Source of the DNA: Clostridia bacterium
GTDB taxonomy: Bacteria > Bacillota > Clostridia > Christensenellales > Borkfalkiaceae
Direction: 5' to 3'
DNA: 64,000 bases
NCBI GenBank assembly: GCA_013316055.1
Contig: WSNM01000001.1
Coordinates: 1-64,000 of the forward strand
Positions 1 to 8,131 of the stretch are shown here, piece by piece (position 1 is the stretch's first letter; the number at the start of each line of letters is the position of its first letter). The position numbers were made by a program, and so were the translations under genes. The notes beneath the pieces are model-generated. The model was not told where the DNA came from, did no database searches, and saw only the letters and a program-made list of their open reading frames with translations.

Positions 1-2
1 AT

Positions 3-572
3 GATATTGTGGGGGCAAGGGTAAAGGAAAGGGGCTTTTTGACGGCTAAAATAATAGAAAACGGCGAGTTTACCGAGGGGGTCGGCGGCGGAGTTTGTCA
101 GGTTTCCACAACGCTGTACAACGCCGCGCTTTTAAGCGGGCTTAAAATAGAGGAATTCCATCCTCACACGCTTGCCGTCGGGTATGTGCCGCCCTCGCGC
201 GATGCCATGGTCAGCGGTAAGGCTTTCGATTTAAAAATTAAAAACAACGGCAAAACTCCCATATATATCCGTGCCAATACCACAAACGGAAGCGTCACCT
301 TCGATATTTACGGCAAAAGCGACGGCGCAAAATATTCGCTTAAATCGTCGGTTACGGGCAATATCCCCGCCCCCGAGGAGGCGACCGACGACCCCGACAA
401 GGCGCGCTCGGGCAAGGATGGGCTTATAAGCGAGGGCTATCTTGAAATTATGCGCGCGGGCGTAACCAAAAGCGTGCTTTTGCGCAAGGATAAATACAAG
501 CCCGTAAAACGTATTACCTACGAGGCAAAGCCGGACGGTATCGCGGAAGAAAATTCCGCGGGAGAGGGCTGA
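3..572 (+). CDS. VanW family protein, C-terminal part (5' end outside window)
   Basis: This is the C-terminal ~189 residues of a VanW-type protein; the reading frame is open to the window edge, so the true start lies upstream. The VanW core is visible as a conserved Gly-rich stretch (GVGGGVCQVSTTLYNAAL) followed by a FHPHTLAVGYVPPSRDA segment. VanW proteins of Clostridia are usually membrane-anchored, secreted wall-associated proteins of poorly known role; the link to vancomycin resistance is historical. The tail after residue ~125 is charged and of low complexity. It is followed by a long-stem hairpin and plsX. Family assignment is secure, function is not. Confidence 0.85.
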   Translation, partial: DIVGARVKERGFLTAKIIENGEFTEGVGGGVCQVSTTLYNAALLSGLKIEEFHPHTLAVGYVPPSRDAMVSGKAFDLKIKNNGKTPIYIRANTTNGSVTFDIYGKSDGAKYSLKSSVTGNIPAPEEATDDPDKARSGKDGLISEGYLEIMRAGVTKSVLLRKDKYKPVKRITYEAKPDGIAEENSAGEG

Positions 573-634
573 AAAAGCGGGCTTTGGGCAAAATATAGGG
601 CAAATAAAAAAACCGACCTCAAATTATTGTGTTT

Positions 635-722
635 TTCAAGCCTTTATGATAAAATAGAAACGTTAAGGAATTAAAACAGTCCTTGCCGTTTATGATAAAA
701 TCATAAAGGCTTGAATTTTTTT
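635..722 (+). terminator. Long-stem hairpin plus T-run between vanW-like gene and plsX
   Basis: Two perfect 16-base arms (635-650 and 700-715) enclose a 49-base loop and are followed directly by seven T. The 13-mer TTTATGATAAAAT occurs twice inside, and TTATGAT-AAA-ATCATAA forms a small palindrome near 690-706. This can end the vanW transcript. Because no clear promoter for plsX follows the hairpin, it could also be a leader structure controlling read-through into plsX. That second role is inference. Confidence 0.5.
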
Positions 723-739
723 GTTTTATCAGGAAGTAT

Positions 740-1774
740 ATGATTAAGATTTTGGTTGACGCAATGGGCGGCGACAACGCCCCCGCGGCGATAGTGCAGG
801 GCGCGGCTTTGGCTATTGAAAGGGACAGCGACCTGCATATTGTTCTTACGGGCAGACAGCGGGAAATTCAGGCAGAGCTGGATAAGCTTAAATGCGATAA
901 AGCCCGTGTTGAAATAGTCGATTGCGCGGACGTGATAGGTATGAACGACAACCCCGTGGAAGCAGTCCGCCGCGGCGACAGCTCGATGATGAAAGCGTAC
1001 GCTATGCTGAGGAAGGAAGAGGATATATGCGCGTTTGTAACTGCCGGCTCCACGGGTGCGGCTATTGCGGGCGGGCAGATACTTTTGGGCAGAATACGCG
1101 GCGTAAAGCGCGCGGCGCTGTGCCCCGCAATACCCAATTCCCGTGGCGGCGTAACCTTGCTGTGCGATTGCGGCGCCAATACCGAATGCAAGCCGATAAT
1201 GCTTTGCCAGTTCGCCCTGCTCGCTTCGGCGTATGCCAAGGTCGGCTTCGGAATGCAGAACCCAAAGGTCGGGCTTTTAAACAACGGCACGGAGGAGCAT
1301 AAGGGAGATTTACTCCGTCAGGAAACGTATAAATATCTGTCGCAGATGGAAGGCGTTAATTTCGTTGGGAATATCGAAGGCAGAGATATTATGGTCGGCG
1401 ATTGCGACGTTGCCGTTGCAGACGGCTATACGGGCAATATCGCGCTTAAATCAATCGAGGGCTGCGGCAAGCTTGTCCTCGGGGTCATGAAAAAGGAATT
1501 TTCCGCAACACTGCGCTCTAAAATCGGCTATCTGTTTTTGAAGAAGGCAATTAAAAATATGCGCGGACAGCTCGACTTCGAAAAGGTCGGCGGCGCGCTT
1601 TTGCTGGGGCTTAAAAAGGTAGTCGTCAAAAGCCACGGCTCTTCAAAGCCGCAGACAATTGCGGCGGCAATAGCCAACGCGGCGCATATCTACCGCGGCG
1701 GACTTGTGCCCGCAGTCGAAAAATCGCTTGAAAGCGTTGACCTCGATTCGATTGTAACGGAGAGCGGGGAATGA
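740..1774 (+). CDS. plsX: Phosphate acyltransferase PlsX
   Basis: PlsX converts acyl-ACP and phosphate to acyl-phosphate, the acyl donor for PlsY in phosphatidic acid synthesis; it is a peripheral membrane enzyme. The 344-residue length matches the family. Recognisable segments are the N-terminal VDAMGGDNAP motif, the TAGSTGAAIAGG segment near residue 101 and the VADGYTGNIALKS segment near residue 226. ATG is preceded by an AGGAAG ribosome site. The stop overlaps the start of rnc by four bases (ATGA), so the two are translationally coupled. The usual acpP gene between plsX and rnc is absent here. Confidence 0.96.
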   Translation: MIKILVDAMGGDNAPAAIVQGAALAIERDSDLHIVLTGRQREIQAELDKLKCDKARVEIVDCADVIGMNDNPVEAVRRGDSSMMKAYAMLRKEEDICAFVTAGSTGAAIAGGQILLGRIRGVKRAALCPAIPNSRGGVTLLCDCGANTECKPIMLCQFALLASAYAKVGFGMQNPKVGLLNNGTEEHKGDLLRQETYKYLSQMEGVNFVGNIEGRDIMVGDCDVAVADGYTGNIALKSIEGCGKLVLGVMKKEFSATLRSKIGYLFLKKAIKNMRGQLDFEKVGGALLLGLKKVVVKSHGSSKPQTIAAAIANAAHIYRGGLVPAVEKSLESVDLDSIVTESGE

Positions 1775-2403
1775 GCTTAGCGGAAACCGAACGCCGTCTG
1801 GGCTACGCCTTCAAAAACAAAAGGCTTTTGGAGCGCGCGCTTACACTGCCTTCTGCGGACAAGTCGGAAAACAACCAGACGCTGGAATTTTTCGGGGACG
1901 CGATACTCGAATTTCTCGTATCCGAAAAAATTTACGACGAAAATTCAAGCGAGGGCAGTCTTACCGAAAGGCGTAAGCTGATAGTCGCCGACAGCGCGCT
2001 TGCGCCCGTTTCCGTAAGGCTCGGGCTGGACAAGGCACTTATACGCAGTCCCTACGACAGTCACAACAAAAAAGCCGTGCCGTCCGTTTACGAGGCGGTT
2101 GTTGCGGCAATCTATCTTGACGGGGGAATAGACGCGGCGCGTAAATTCGTGTTTTCCACGCTCGATTTTTCCCCTAAATCGCAGACGGAAAATTACAAGG
2201 GGCAATTGCAGGAATTTTTGCAGTCCCGCGGGGAAAGCTGTCCGAGATATGTGTGCGAGGATACGGGCACGCAGCAAAAGCATATTTACGTTGCCGCCGT
2301 TACGGTTTCGGGCAGAAGCTTCGAGGGCGTTGCAGAGGTAAAGCAGCAGGCGGAGCAAGCCGCCGCAAGGTCTGCAATGGAATATTTAAAGGGCTTGCAA
2401 TAA
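1771..2403 (+). CDS. rnc: Ribonuclease III with altered acidic residues
   Basis: RNase III cuts double-stranded RNA in rRNA and mRNA maturation. The 210-residue protein has an N-terminal endonuclease domain (signature TLEFFGDAILEFL, about residues 37-49) and a C-terminal dsRNA-binding domain (about 140-208). Compared with the family motif NERLEFLGD, the first Glu (E37 in Aquifex numbering) is Gln here. In the second motif, usually D-x-x-E-A, the Asp (D107 Aquifex, D114 E. coli) is Ser (SVYEAVVAAIYLDGG). The other Glu and Asp ligands are present. Position between plsX and smc supports orthology. Whether catalysis is reduced cannot be told from sequence. Confidence 0.9.
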   Translation: MSLAETERRLGYAFKNKRLLERALTLPSADKSENNQTLEFFGDAILEFLVSEKIYDENSSEGSLTERRKLIVADSALAPVSVRLGLDKALIRSPYDSHNKKAVPSVYEAVVAAIYLDGGIDAARKFVFSTLDFSPKSQTENYKGQLQEFLQSRGESCPRYVCEDTGTQQKHIYVAAVTVSGRSFEGVAEVKQQAEQAAARSAMEYLKGLQ

Positions 2404-2472
2404 ATTATCGTTTGCAATAAGCTGACGGCTGCGGCGAAAACCGCGCTTTTTGCTTAAAACAGGAAATTTTCT

Positions 2473-5400
2473 ATGGTTACATTCAAAAGTATACAGCTTG
2501 TCGGTTTTAAATCCTTTGCGGATAAAACCACCATAACGCTCGGCGAGGGCGTAACGTGTATTGTCGGCCCCAACGGCTGCGGCAAAAGCAACGTTGCAGA
2601 CGCTATCCGCTGGGTTCTCGGCGAGCAGTCGGCTAAAATGATGCGCGGCTCGCAGATGCTTGACGTCATTTTCAGCGGCACCGATAAAAGACGGCAGATG
2701 TCCTTTTGCGAGGTAACGCTGACCTTCGACAACACCAACCGCGTCTTTGATATAGACTGCGACGAGGTGGAAATGACAAGACGGCTTTACCGCAACGGCG
2801 AAAGCGAGTATCAGCTTAACCGCCAGCCCTCGCGTATGAAAATCCTTACGGGACTTTTGCACGGCGCGGGCGCGGCAAAGGAAGGCTATTCTATTATCGG
2901 TCAGGGCAGAATCGACCAGATTATGAACGCCAAGCCGGAGGACAGACGCTCGATTTTCGAGGAGGCGACGGGCATCGTCGTATTCAAGGACAGAAAGGCG
3001 GACGCTGAAAGAAAGATGAACGCCGCACGCGACAATCTGTTTGTGTTTGCACAGCGTATGCAGGAGGTAGAGCGTCAGCTTGCTCCCTTGAAAAAGGCGG
3101 CGGAAAACGCGCTTAAGCACCGCGAGATATACGCCGAGCAGCGTCTTAACGAAACCAACCTTTACATATTCCGCCACGACGGCGCCGAGGGCGAAAAGCA
3201 AAAAATCAACGACAAAAAAGCAAAGATAGACGCGCGCATTGCCGAGCTGGAAAAGCTTATGGAGCAGCTTGTCAACGAATACAAGGCCTGCCGCACGGGG
3301 CTGGACGAGGCGGACGTAACCTTACAGGACTTAAACGACCGCATTCGCCGCTTCGAGGTAGGCATAGCCAACAAAAGCGGAGAATCCAAGCTGTACACCC
3401 AGCGCGCGCAATCAGCTTTGGACAAGCTTGAAGCGGCGCGGAACGAGCTTAAATATTCCGCACAGCGTATAGACGAGATTGACCGCGATATAAGAAGATT
3501 AGAGCAGCTTTCCGGCATAAACACCAAAAGGATTACGGAAGCGAGGGAAAATTCCGAAACGCTCCGCGCGGAAATTGCAGAGCTGTCCAAAAAAATAGCC
3601 GATTACGAGTATATGACGGGCGAGCACCGCAAAAAGGTTCTCGACGCGTTCAAGGATTTATCCGAAATGCGCCAGAATATGGGCTCGCTTTCCGCACAAA
3701 AGCAGCTGTTAGGCGAGCGCCTTGCGCAGATTGAAGAGGATATGGGGCGTATCCGTGCCCGCCGCGACGAAAGCAAAAGCGCTTACGAGCAGTGCATAGA
3801 GCGCGGAAACGCGCTTGCGGATATGCTCGGCAACGAGGACGGACTGCTCGCCGAAGCCGAAGAAAATGTTAAAAAGAGCGAGGAAAAAATCCGCTTTTTA
3901 GTCAATCAGATTTACGATACGCAGGCACAGCTTACAAGCATAGGGGAGAGCCTTGCAACCTATCGCGCCATAAGAGAGCGGTTCGAGGGCTACGGCTATT
4001 CCGTCAAAAATTTAATGAGCCGCGCCTCGCAGGATTTGACCTTGTCTGCAAAAATCAAGGGACTTATCGCCGACGTTATTTCTTGCGATAAGGAATACGA
4101 GGTTGCTATCGAAACGGCCTTCGGCGGGGCAATGCAGAATATTATAACGGGCACCCGCGACGATGCTCGCGAATTAATTGAATTTTTAAAGCGCAACCGT
4201 ATGGGACAGGTTACGTTTTTGCCGATAGAAGCGCTTAAACCGCGCTATGAAAACGAGCAGATTAAAATAGCCGTGCGCGACAATGGCGCTTTGGGCTTTG
4301 CAATCGACCTTGTAAAATTCGACAGGCAGTACGAAAACGTAATTCACAATCTTTTGGGCAATACCTTGATTGTGGACAATATCCAGAACGCCACGCAAAT
4401 CGCCCGCCGTTATCCCCGCGCCTTTAAAATCGTTACGCTCGAAGGCGACGTAATCGCGACAAGCGGCTCTATGACGGGCGGAAGCAAGCGCGAATCCGCG
4501 GGCAATTTGCTTGCCAATGAAAGAAGAATTAAAGAGCTTGAAGAAAGTCTTGAAGCAAAAAAGCTGTTTTTGCACCGCGCCGACGGCAAGCGCGCCGAGC
4601 TGGACGCGGTCAAGGCGGAAGCCGATGCCGAGCTTGCCGTCCTGAACAAAAAATTGCAGGACGCAAGGTTAGAGCTTGCTTCCATTACCGAAAAGCAGAC
4701 CGCGCTTTTGCAGGCGGTTACCTCGGCGGAAAGCGAGTATGCGGCGTACGGTCAGTCGGTTTCTGCCATACGCGAACGCTTAAAGGGGCTTGACAGCGAA
4801 TATACGGGCGTATCCGCGGGCGCAAGCGAGCTTACCTCGCAGTCGGACGCGGCTTCCTCGCAAATGGACGACATGAGCGCGGAATTTGACAAGCTGACCG
4901 AGGAGCGCAACGAAAAGAACGAAAAAATGAACGGTATGCTGGTCGATATTGCCTCGCTTGAAAGCGCGGTATCGGCAAGCCGTGAAAACACCGAAAGATT
5001 ACAGCGAGAAAAAGCGGGGCTTTTGGACAAGATTGAAAGGACAAACGCAACAATTCCCGCAATTCAGCGCGAGATTGACGAGTTCAAGGCTCAGGCAGAG
5101 CGCACCGCGCTCATCGAGGAGGAGCAGGCTGTTGTAAACGATTTGCGCCGCCAGATAGGCGGAGTAACCGCTTCCAAAAACACCCTTAACGAGCGCATTA
5201 AGCAAATCGACCTTGAAAGATACAACAGCGCGGAGGAGCGCGAACAGCTTATAACCAAAACTCATAATCTCGATTTGGCGCTTGCCAAAATCGACAGCGA
5301 TTTGGAGGGGCTGCGCCAAAGGATAGAGGACGAGTATCAGCTTGATTACGAGGGCTGTCTGCAATATAAAACAGATGACTTCGACCCCGCTCTTGCGCCC

Positions 5401-6072
5401 GCCAATATCGCAAACTGCAAGCGCAAAATTTCGGTAATGGGTGCGGTAAACCCCAACGCGGTAGAGGAGTATGACGAGGTCAGCGCGCGTTATGAAAAAA
5501 TGTGCGCCGATAAAGAGGATATGGAAAAGGGGCTTGCAGACCTTACAGCCGCGCTTGACGATATCCGCGCGGAAATGCAGAAGATTTTCGATGATGGCTT
5601 CAATCTTATAAATGAAAACTTCAAGCGCACCTTTAAAGAGCTTTTCGGCGGCGGCAGAGCGGAATTGCAGCTCGATTACACCGACTGCGACGACCCTTTA
5701 AATGCGGGCGTGGATATTATAGCCTGTCCCCCCGGTAAAAAGCTTACCAAAATTTCGCTGTTGTCGGGCGGAGAGCGCGCGCTGACGGCGATTGCAATTC
5801 TGTTTGCAATTATCGATATGCGCCCCATGCCATTCTGCGTGCTTGACGAAATCGAGGCGGCGCTGGACGAGGCGAACGTTGCAAGATATGCAAAATATTT
5901 AAAGAAGTTCGCTCAGGATACGCAGTTTATAGTCATAACCCACCGTAAGCCAACTATGGAAAACGCAGATATACTTTTCGGCGTTACTATGGAGGAGAAG
6001 GGCGTTTCCAAGGTGGTTTCTGTCAAGCTTTCCGAGGTTGCGGAAAGGCTCGGCGGCGATACCATACAGTAA
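2473..6072 (+). CDS. smc: Chromosome segregation protein SMC
   Basis: SMC is the ATPase core of the condensin complex with ScpA and ScpB and organises the chromosome. At 1199 residues it has normal length. An N-terminal Walker A (GPNGCGKSNV, near residue 32) is followed by a long coiled coil and a hinge around residues 510-660 (GGAMQNIITGT and TGGSKRESAGN segments). A second coiled coil leads to the C-terminal head with the signature LSGGERALTAIAILFAI (near 1097) and Walker B (FCVLDEIEAALDEANV). It lies 69 bases after rnc and 12 bases before ftsY, a classic Firmicute arrangement. Confidence 0.98.
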   Translation: MVTFKSIQLVGFKSFADKTTITLGEGVTCIVGPNGCGKSNVADAIRWVLGEQSAKMMRGSQMLDVIFSGTDKRRQMSFCEVTLTFDNTNRVFDIDCDEVEMTRRLYRNGESEYQLNRQPSRMKILTGLLHGAGAAKEGYSIIGQGRIDQIMNAKPEDRRSIFEEATGIVVFKDRKADAERKMNAARDNLFVFAQRMQEVERQLAPLKKAAENALKHREIYAEQRLNETNLYIFRHDGAEGEKQKINDKKAKIDARIAELEKLMEQLVNEYKACRTGLDEADVTLQDLNDRIRRFEVGIANKSGESKLYTQRAQSALDKLEAARNELKYSAQRIDEIDRDIRRLEQLSGINTKRITEARENSETLRAEIAELSKKIADYEYMTGEHRKKVLDAFKDLSEMRQNMGSLSAQKQLLGERLAQIEEDMGRIRARRDESKSAYEQCIERGNALADMLGNEDGLLAEAEENVKKSEEKIRFLVNQIYDTQAQLTSIGESLATYRAIRERFEGYGYSVKNLMSRASQDLTLSAKIKGLIADVISCDKEYEVAIETAFGGAMQNIITGTRDDARELIEFLKRNRMGQVTFLPIEALKPRYENEQIKIAVRDNGALGFAIDLVKFDRQYENVIHNLLGNTLIVDNIQNATQIARRYPRAFKIVTLEGDVIATSGSMTGGSKRESAGNLLANERRIKELEESLEAKKLFLHRADGKRAELDAVKAEADAELAVLNKKLQDARLELASITEKQTALLQAVTSAESEYAAYGQSVSAIRERLKGLDSEYTGVSAGASELTSQSDAASSQMDDMSAEFDKLTEERNEKNEKMNGMLVDIASLESAVSASRENTERLQREKAGLLDKIERTNATIPAIQREIDEFKAQAERTALIEEEQAVVNDLRRQIGGVTASKNTLNERIKQIDLERYNSAEEREQLITKTHNLDLALAKIDSDLEGLRQRIEDEYQLDYEGCLQYKTDDFDPALAPANIANCKRKISVMGAVNPNAVEEYDEVSARYEKMCADKEDMEKGLADLTAALDDIRAEMQKIFDDGFNLINENFKRTFKELFGGGRAELQLDYTDCDDPLNAGVDIIACPPGKKLTKISLLSGGERALTAIAILFAIIDMRPMPFCVLDEIEAALDEANVARYAKYLKKFAQDTQFIVITHRKPTMENADILFGVTMEEKGVSKVVSVKLSEVAERLGGDTIQ

Positions 6073-6084
6073 TAAGGTTTTTCT

Positions 6085-6981
6085 ATGGGATTATTTTCTA
6101 AATTAAAAAACGCATTAAAAAAGACGAGGGATAACCTCTCGTCCGCGCTTTCAAAGCTGTTTTCAAAAAACAAAATAGGCAACGAGTTTTACGAGGAGCT
6201 TGAAGAAATTTTAATAGGCGCGGATATTTCCGTAAATACAGCAGAGGAAATCGTTGATGAAATCCGTGCGGAGGCAAAGCAGGAAAAGCTGCGCGACAAG
6301 CAGTTTATAACCGATTTGCTTAAAGACGTTCTGGAGGAAAAGCTGACAGAGGCGGAAATTCCGCAGATAGAATATCCCGCCGTAATTATGCTTGTCGGCG
6401 TTAACGGCGTTGGCAAAACAACCACCGTCGGCAAGCTTGCAAGCTACTTTTTAAGGCAGGGCAAAACAGTTACCGTGGCGGCGGCGGATACCTTCCGCGC
6501 GGCGGCGGCAGACCAGCTTACCGTCTGGGCGGAAAGGGCAAAGGTGCGCATAGTCAAGCACGAGGAGGGCAGCGACCCCTCCGCGGTTGTTTTCGATGCG
6601 CTTACCTCGGCAAAGGCAAAGGGTACGGACGTTGTAATTATAGACACTGCGGGCAGACTTCACGTCAAGGCGCATCTTATGGAAGAGCTTAAAAAGATGT
6701 CGCGCGTGGTGGAAAGGGAGTGCCCGAATTCGAATTTTTATAAATTCCTTATTCTTGACGCAACTACGGGCAACAACGCAATTTCTCAGGCGGAAATTTT
6801 CGACGAGGCGGTAGAGCTTGACGGAATTGTGCTTACCAAGCTTGACAGCTCGGCAAAGGGCGGATTTGTAATTTCGCTTTGCGGCGAATTGCAAATACCT
6901 GTCGTGTTCACGGGCGTCGGCGAAAAAATGGAGGATTTGGAAGCCTTCGACGCGGAAGAATTTATCGACGGAATACTTTAA
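6085..6981 (+). CDS. ftsY: Signal recognition particle receptor FtsY
   Basis: FtsY is the membrane-associated GTPase that receives SRP-bound ribosomes. All SRP-GTPase motifs are visible: G1 GVNGVGKTTTVGKLA (about residue 105), the insertion-box region DTFRAAAADQL, G3 DTAGR, G4 TKLD and the closing SSAKGG. The N-terminal helical N domain is short, and the long acidic extension of E. coli FtsY is missing, as usual in Firmicutes. It is the last gene of the plsX-rnc-smc-ftsY run and is followed by a strong terminator. Confidence 0.97.
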   Translation: MGLFSKLKNALKKTRDNLSSALSKLFSKNKIGNEFYEELEEILIGADISVNTAEEIVDEIRAEAKQEKLRDKQFITDLLKDVLEEKLTEAEIPQIEYPAVIMLVGVNGVGKTTTVGKLASYFLRQGKTVTVAAADTFRAAAADQLTVWAERAKVRIVKHEEGSDPSAVVFDALTSAKAKGTDVVIIDTAGRLHVKAHLMEELKKMSRVVERECPNSNFYKFLILDATTGNNAISQAEIFDEAVELDGIVLTKLDSSAKGGFVISLCGELQIPVVFTGVGEKMEDLEAFDAEEFIDGIL

Positions 6982-7004
6982 AAAGGTTTAAGACTTTATA
7001 AAAA

Positions 7005-7045
7005 GCGGCGCGGAAGCATTAAATGCTTCCGCGCCGCCCTTTTGC
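7005..7045 (+). terminator. Intrinsic terminator after ftsY
   Basis: A 16-base GC-rich inverted repeat (7005-7020 with 7022-7037) forms a hairpin followed by CCTTTT. It closes the plsX-smc-ftsY transcript and also faces the convergent small gene on the other strand. Confidence 0.8.
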
Positions 7046-7115
7046 GATTAAGTCGGAATTTACATAGTATAAGGACAATTGCCCCCGTAATATGCCTTAT
7101 TCAAGCGCAAACGGA

Positions 7116-7235
7116 TTATAAATCGTCTACGTCCTGTACGGGCATACCGCCGTCTATCGGCGTGCCTGTGTAGCTTCCGTTGGGGTCAAAGCTGTCCCTG
7201 AACTTATTTGCAGTTCTTCGTGTTCTTTTTGCCAC
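7116..7235 (-). pseudogene. Displaced C-terminal part of the small Asn/Cys-rich protein
   Basis: On the minus strand, in the +1 frame relative to the upstream small gene, an open frame ends in a well-formed tail: FRDSFDPNGSYTG, then TPIDGGMPVQDVDDL and stop. This DPNGSYTG...PVQDxDDL pattern resembles the ends of small uncharacterised proteins in Clostridia (from memory, not searched). The frame could start at GTG 7235 but there is no good ribosome site. Joining it to the upstream reading frame near 7205 by a +1 shift gives one natural ~70-residue protein. A frameshift mutation, sequencing error or programmed shift are all possible. Confidence 0.5.
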
Positions 7236-7326
7236 AACCCTTACCGCCGCAGTTCTTTACGTTCTTGCTGTCGCTCTGAGTGTTTCTTGCAGTGTTCTTT
7301 TCAGTGTTTTCGTTGGTCTTTCTCAT
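7204..7326 (-). CDS. Small Asn/Lys/Cys-rich protein coupled to rubrerythrin
   Basis: A 40-residue frame beginning MRKTNENTEKN and ending KNCGGKGCGKKNTKNCK. Its ATG overlaps the rubrerythrin stop (ATGA) and the end of that gene supplies an AAGGAG ribosome site at ideal spacing, so translation is very likely. It has four Cys but no recognised domain. The C-terminal continuation expected for such proteins sits in another frame just downstream (see the entry ending at 7116). Function unknown. Confidence 0.6.
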   Translation of the reverse strand: MRKTNENTEKNTARNTQSDSKNVKNCGGKGCGKKNTKNCK

Positions 7327-7919
7327 AATTTCTCCTTTTCAAACGGGATATGCAACAAAACTTCGCCCTGACTTGACTGGCAAAGCGGGCATTTGTCCCA
7401 CGCCTTTGTAGAGGTGTGCATATATCCGCACTCGCCGCAAATATACAGTATAGGCGACTCGTTGCTGTACAGCACTCCCTTGGAGAACGCTTCGTGAAGG
7501 TATCTGAAAATCATTTCATGATGCACTTCAACCTTCGCAACCAATTTGAAAAGGGATGCAATATCCTTAAAGCCTTCATCCTCTGCGTCCTTTGCAAACG
7601 CGGGGTAAATTACGGTATGCTCCTCGTGCTCGTCGTCCGCCGCAAACTTCAAGCTCTCCGCAATGTCGCCGCCGTGATAGGGGTAACCTGCATCGAGGTT
7701 GATATTGTCAAGGCACTGTCCGCGCTTTTGAAGCTCTTCCATAAACCTTCTCGCATGCACAGTTTCATTCTTTGCAAGCACCTTAACCGCTTCCGCAAGG
7801 GCAATGTAGCCCTGCTGTGTAGCCGCGCGGGCAATAAGCTGATAGCGCATTCCCGCCTGACTTTCGCCGGCAAAGCTTCTTGCAAGATTTTTATAAGTCT
7901 TGGTTTCGTCAAATTGCAT
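7323..7919 (-). CDS. Rubrerythrin
   Basis: Rubrerythrin reduces hydrogen peroxide in anaerobes using a diiron site and a rubredoxin-type iron centre in the cytoplasm. Starting at ATG 7919 the protein has 198 residues; a GGAGGA ribosome site lies just upstream and the longer frame to 7973 lacks one. The ferritin-like domain shows the Glu/His ligands in ESQAGMRYQ, NETVHARRF, DEHEEHTVIYP and KVEVHHEMIF. The C-terminal rubredoxin-like domain has CGECGY and CPLCQS pairs (about residues 159-180). It overlaps the downstream small gene by four bases. It fits the oxygen-sensitive lifestyle implied by the glycyl-radical genes here. Confidence 0.95.
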   Translation of the reverse strand: MQFDETKTYKNLARSFAGESQAGMRYQLIARAATQQGYIALAEAVKVLAKNETVHARRFMEELQKRGQCLDNINLDAGYPYHGGDIAESLKFAADDEHEEHTVIYPAFAKDAEDEGFKDIASLFKLVAKVEVHHEMIFRYLHEAFSKGVLYSNESPILYICGECGYMHTSTKAWDKCPLCQSSQGEVLLHIPFEKEKL

Positions 7920-8012
7920 ATAAATCCTCCGTCTGCAAATTATTGTGGACGGTAACGGCGTTTTTATGCGCATTTTTTAATTTCCATATTTTTGCAATTT
8001 CATTTAACAATC

Positions 8013-8041
8013 TTGACAAACCGTAAGCTAAGCGTTAAGAT
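8013..8041 (+). promoter_or_regulatory. Sigma-A promoter for the GH43 gene
   Basis: TTGACA (8013-8018), 17-base spacer, TAAGAT (8036-8041). It points at the GH43 gene, and a perfect palindrome lies about 32 bases downstream of the -10. Confidence 0.65.
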
Positions 8042-8072
8042 ATCCGTAAGCAGTGCTTGTTGCCCTGCGGAA

Positions 8073-8098
8073 ATTTTACTTGAACGTTCAAGTAAAAT
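8073..8098. promoter_or_regulatory. 26-bp perfect palindrome, LacI-type operator candidate
   Basis: Thirteen-base arms meet without spacer; the core is ACTTGAACGTTCAAGT. A gapless palindrome with a central CG is the typical shape of a LacI/GalR-family operator. It lies between the promoter at 8013 and the start of the GH43 gene, a suitable place for repression by roadblock. The regulator is not in this window. It is not followed by a T-run good enough to call it a terminator. Confidence 0.6.
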
Positions 8099-8131
8099 GC
8101 AAAAAAATCACTTTGGAAAGTGTACGGTTTT

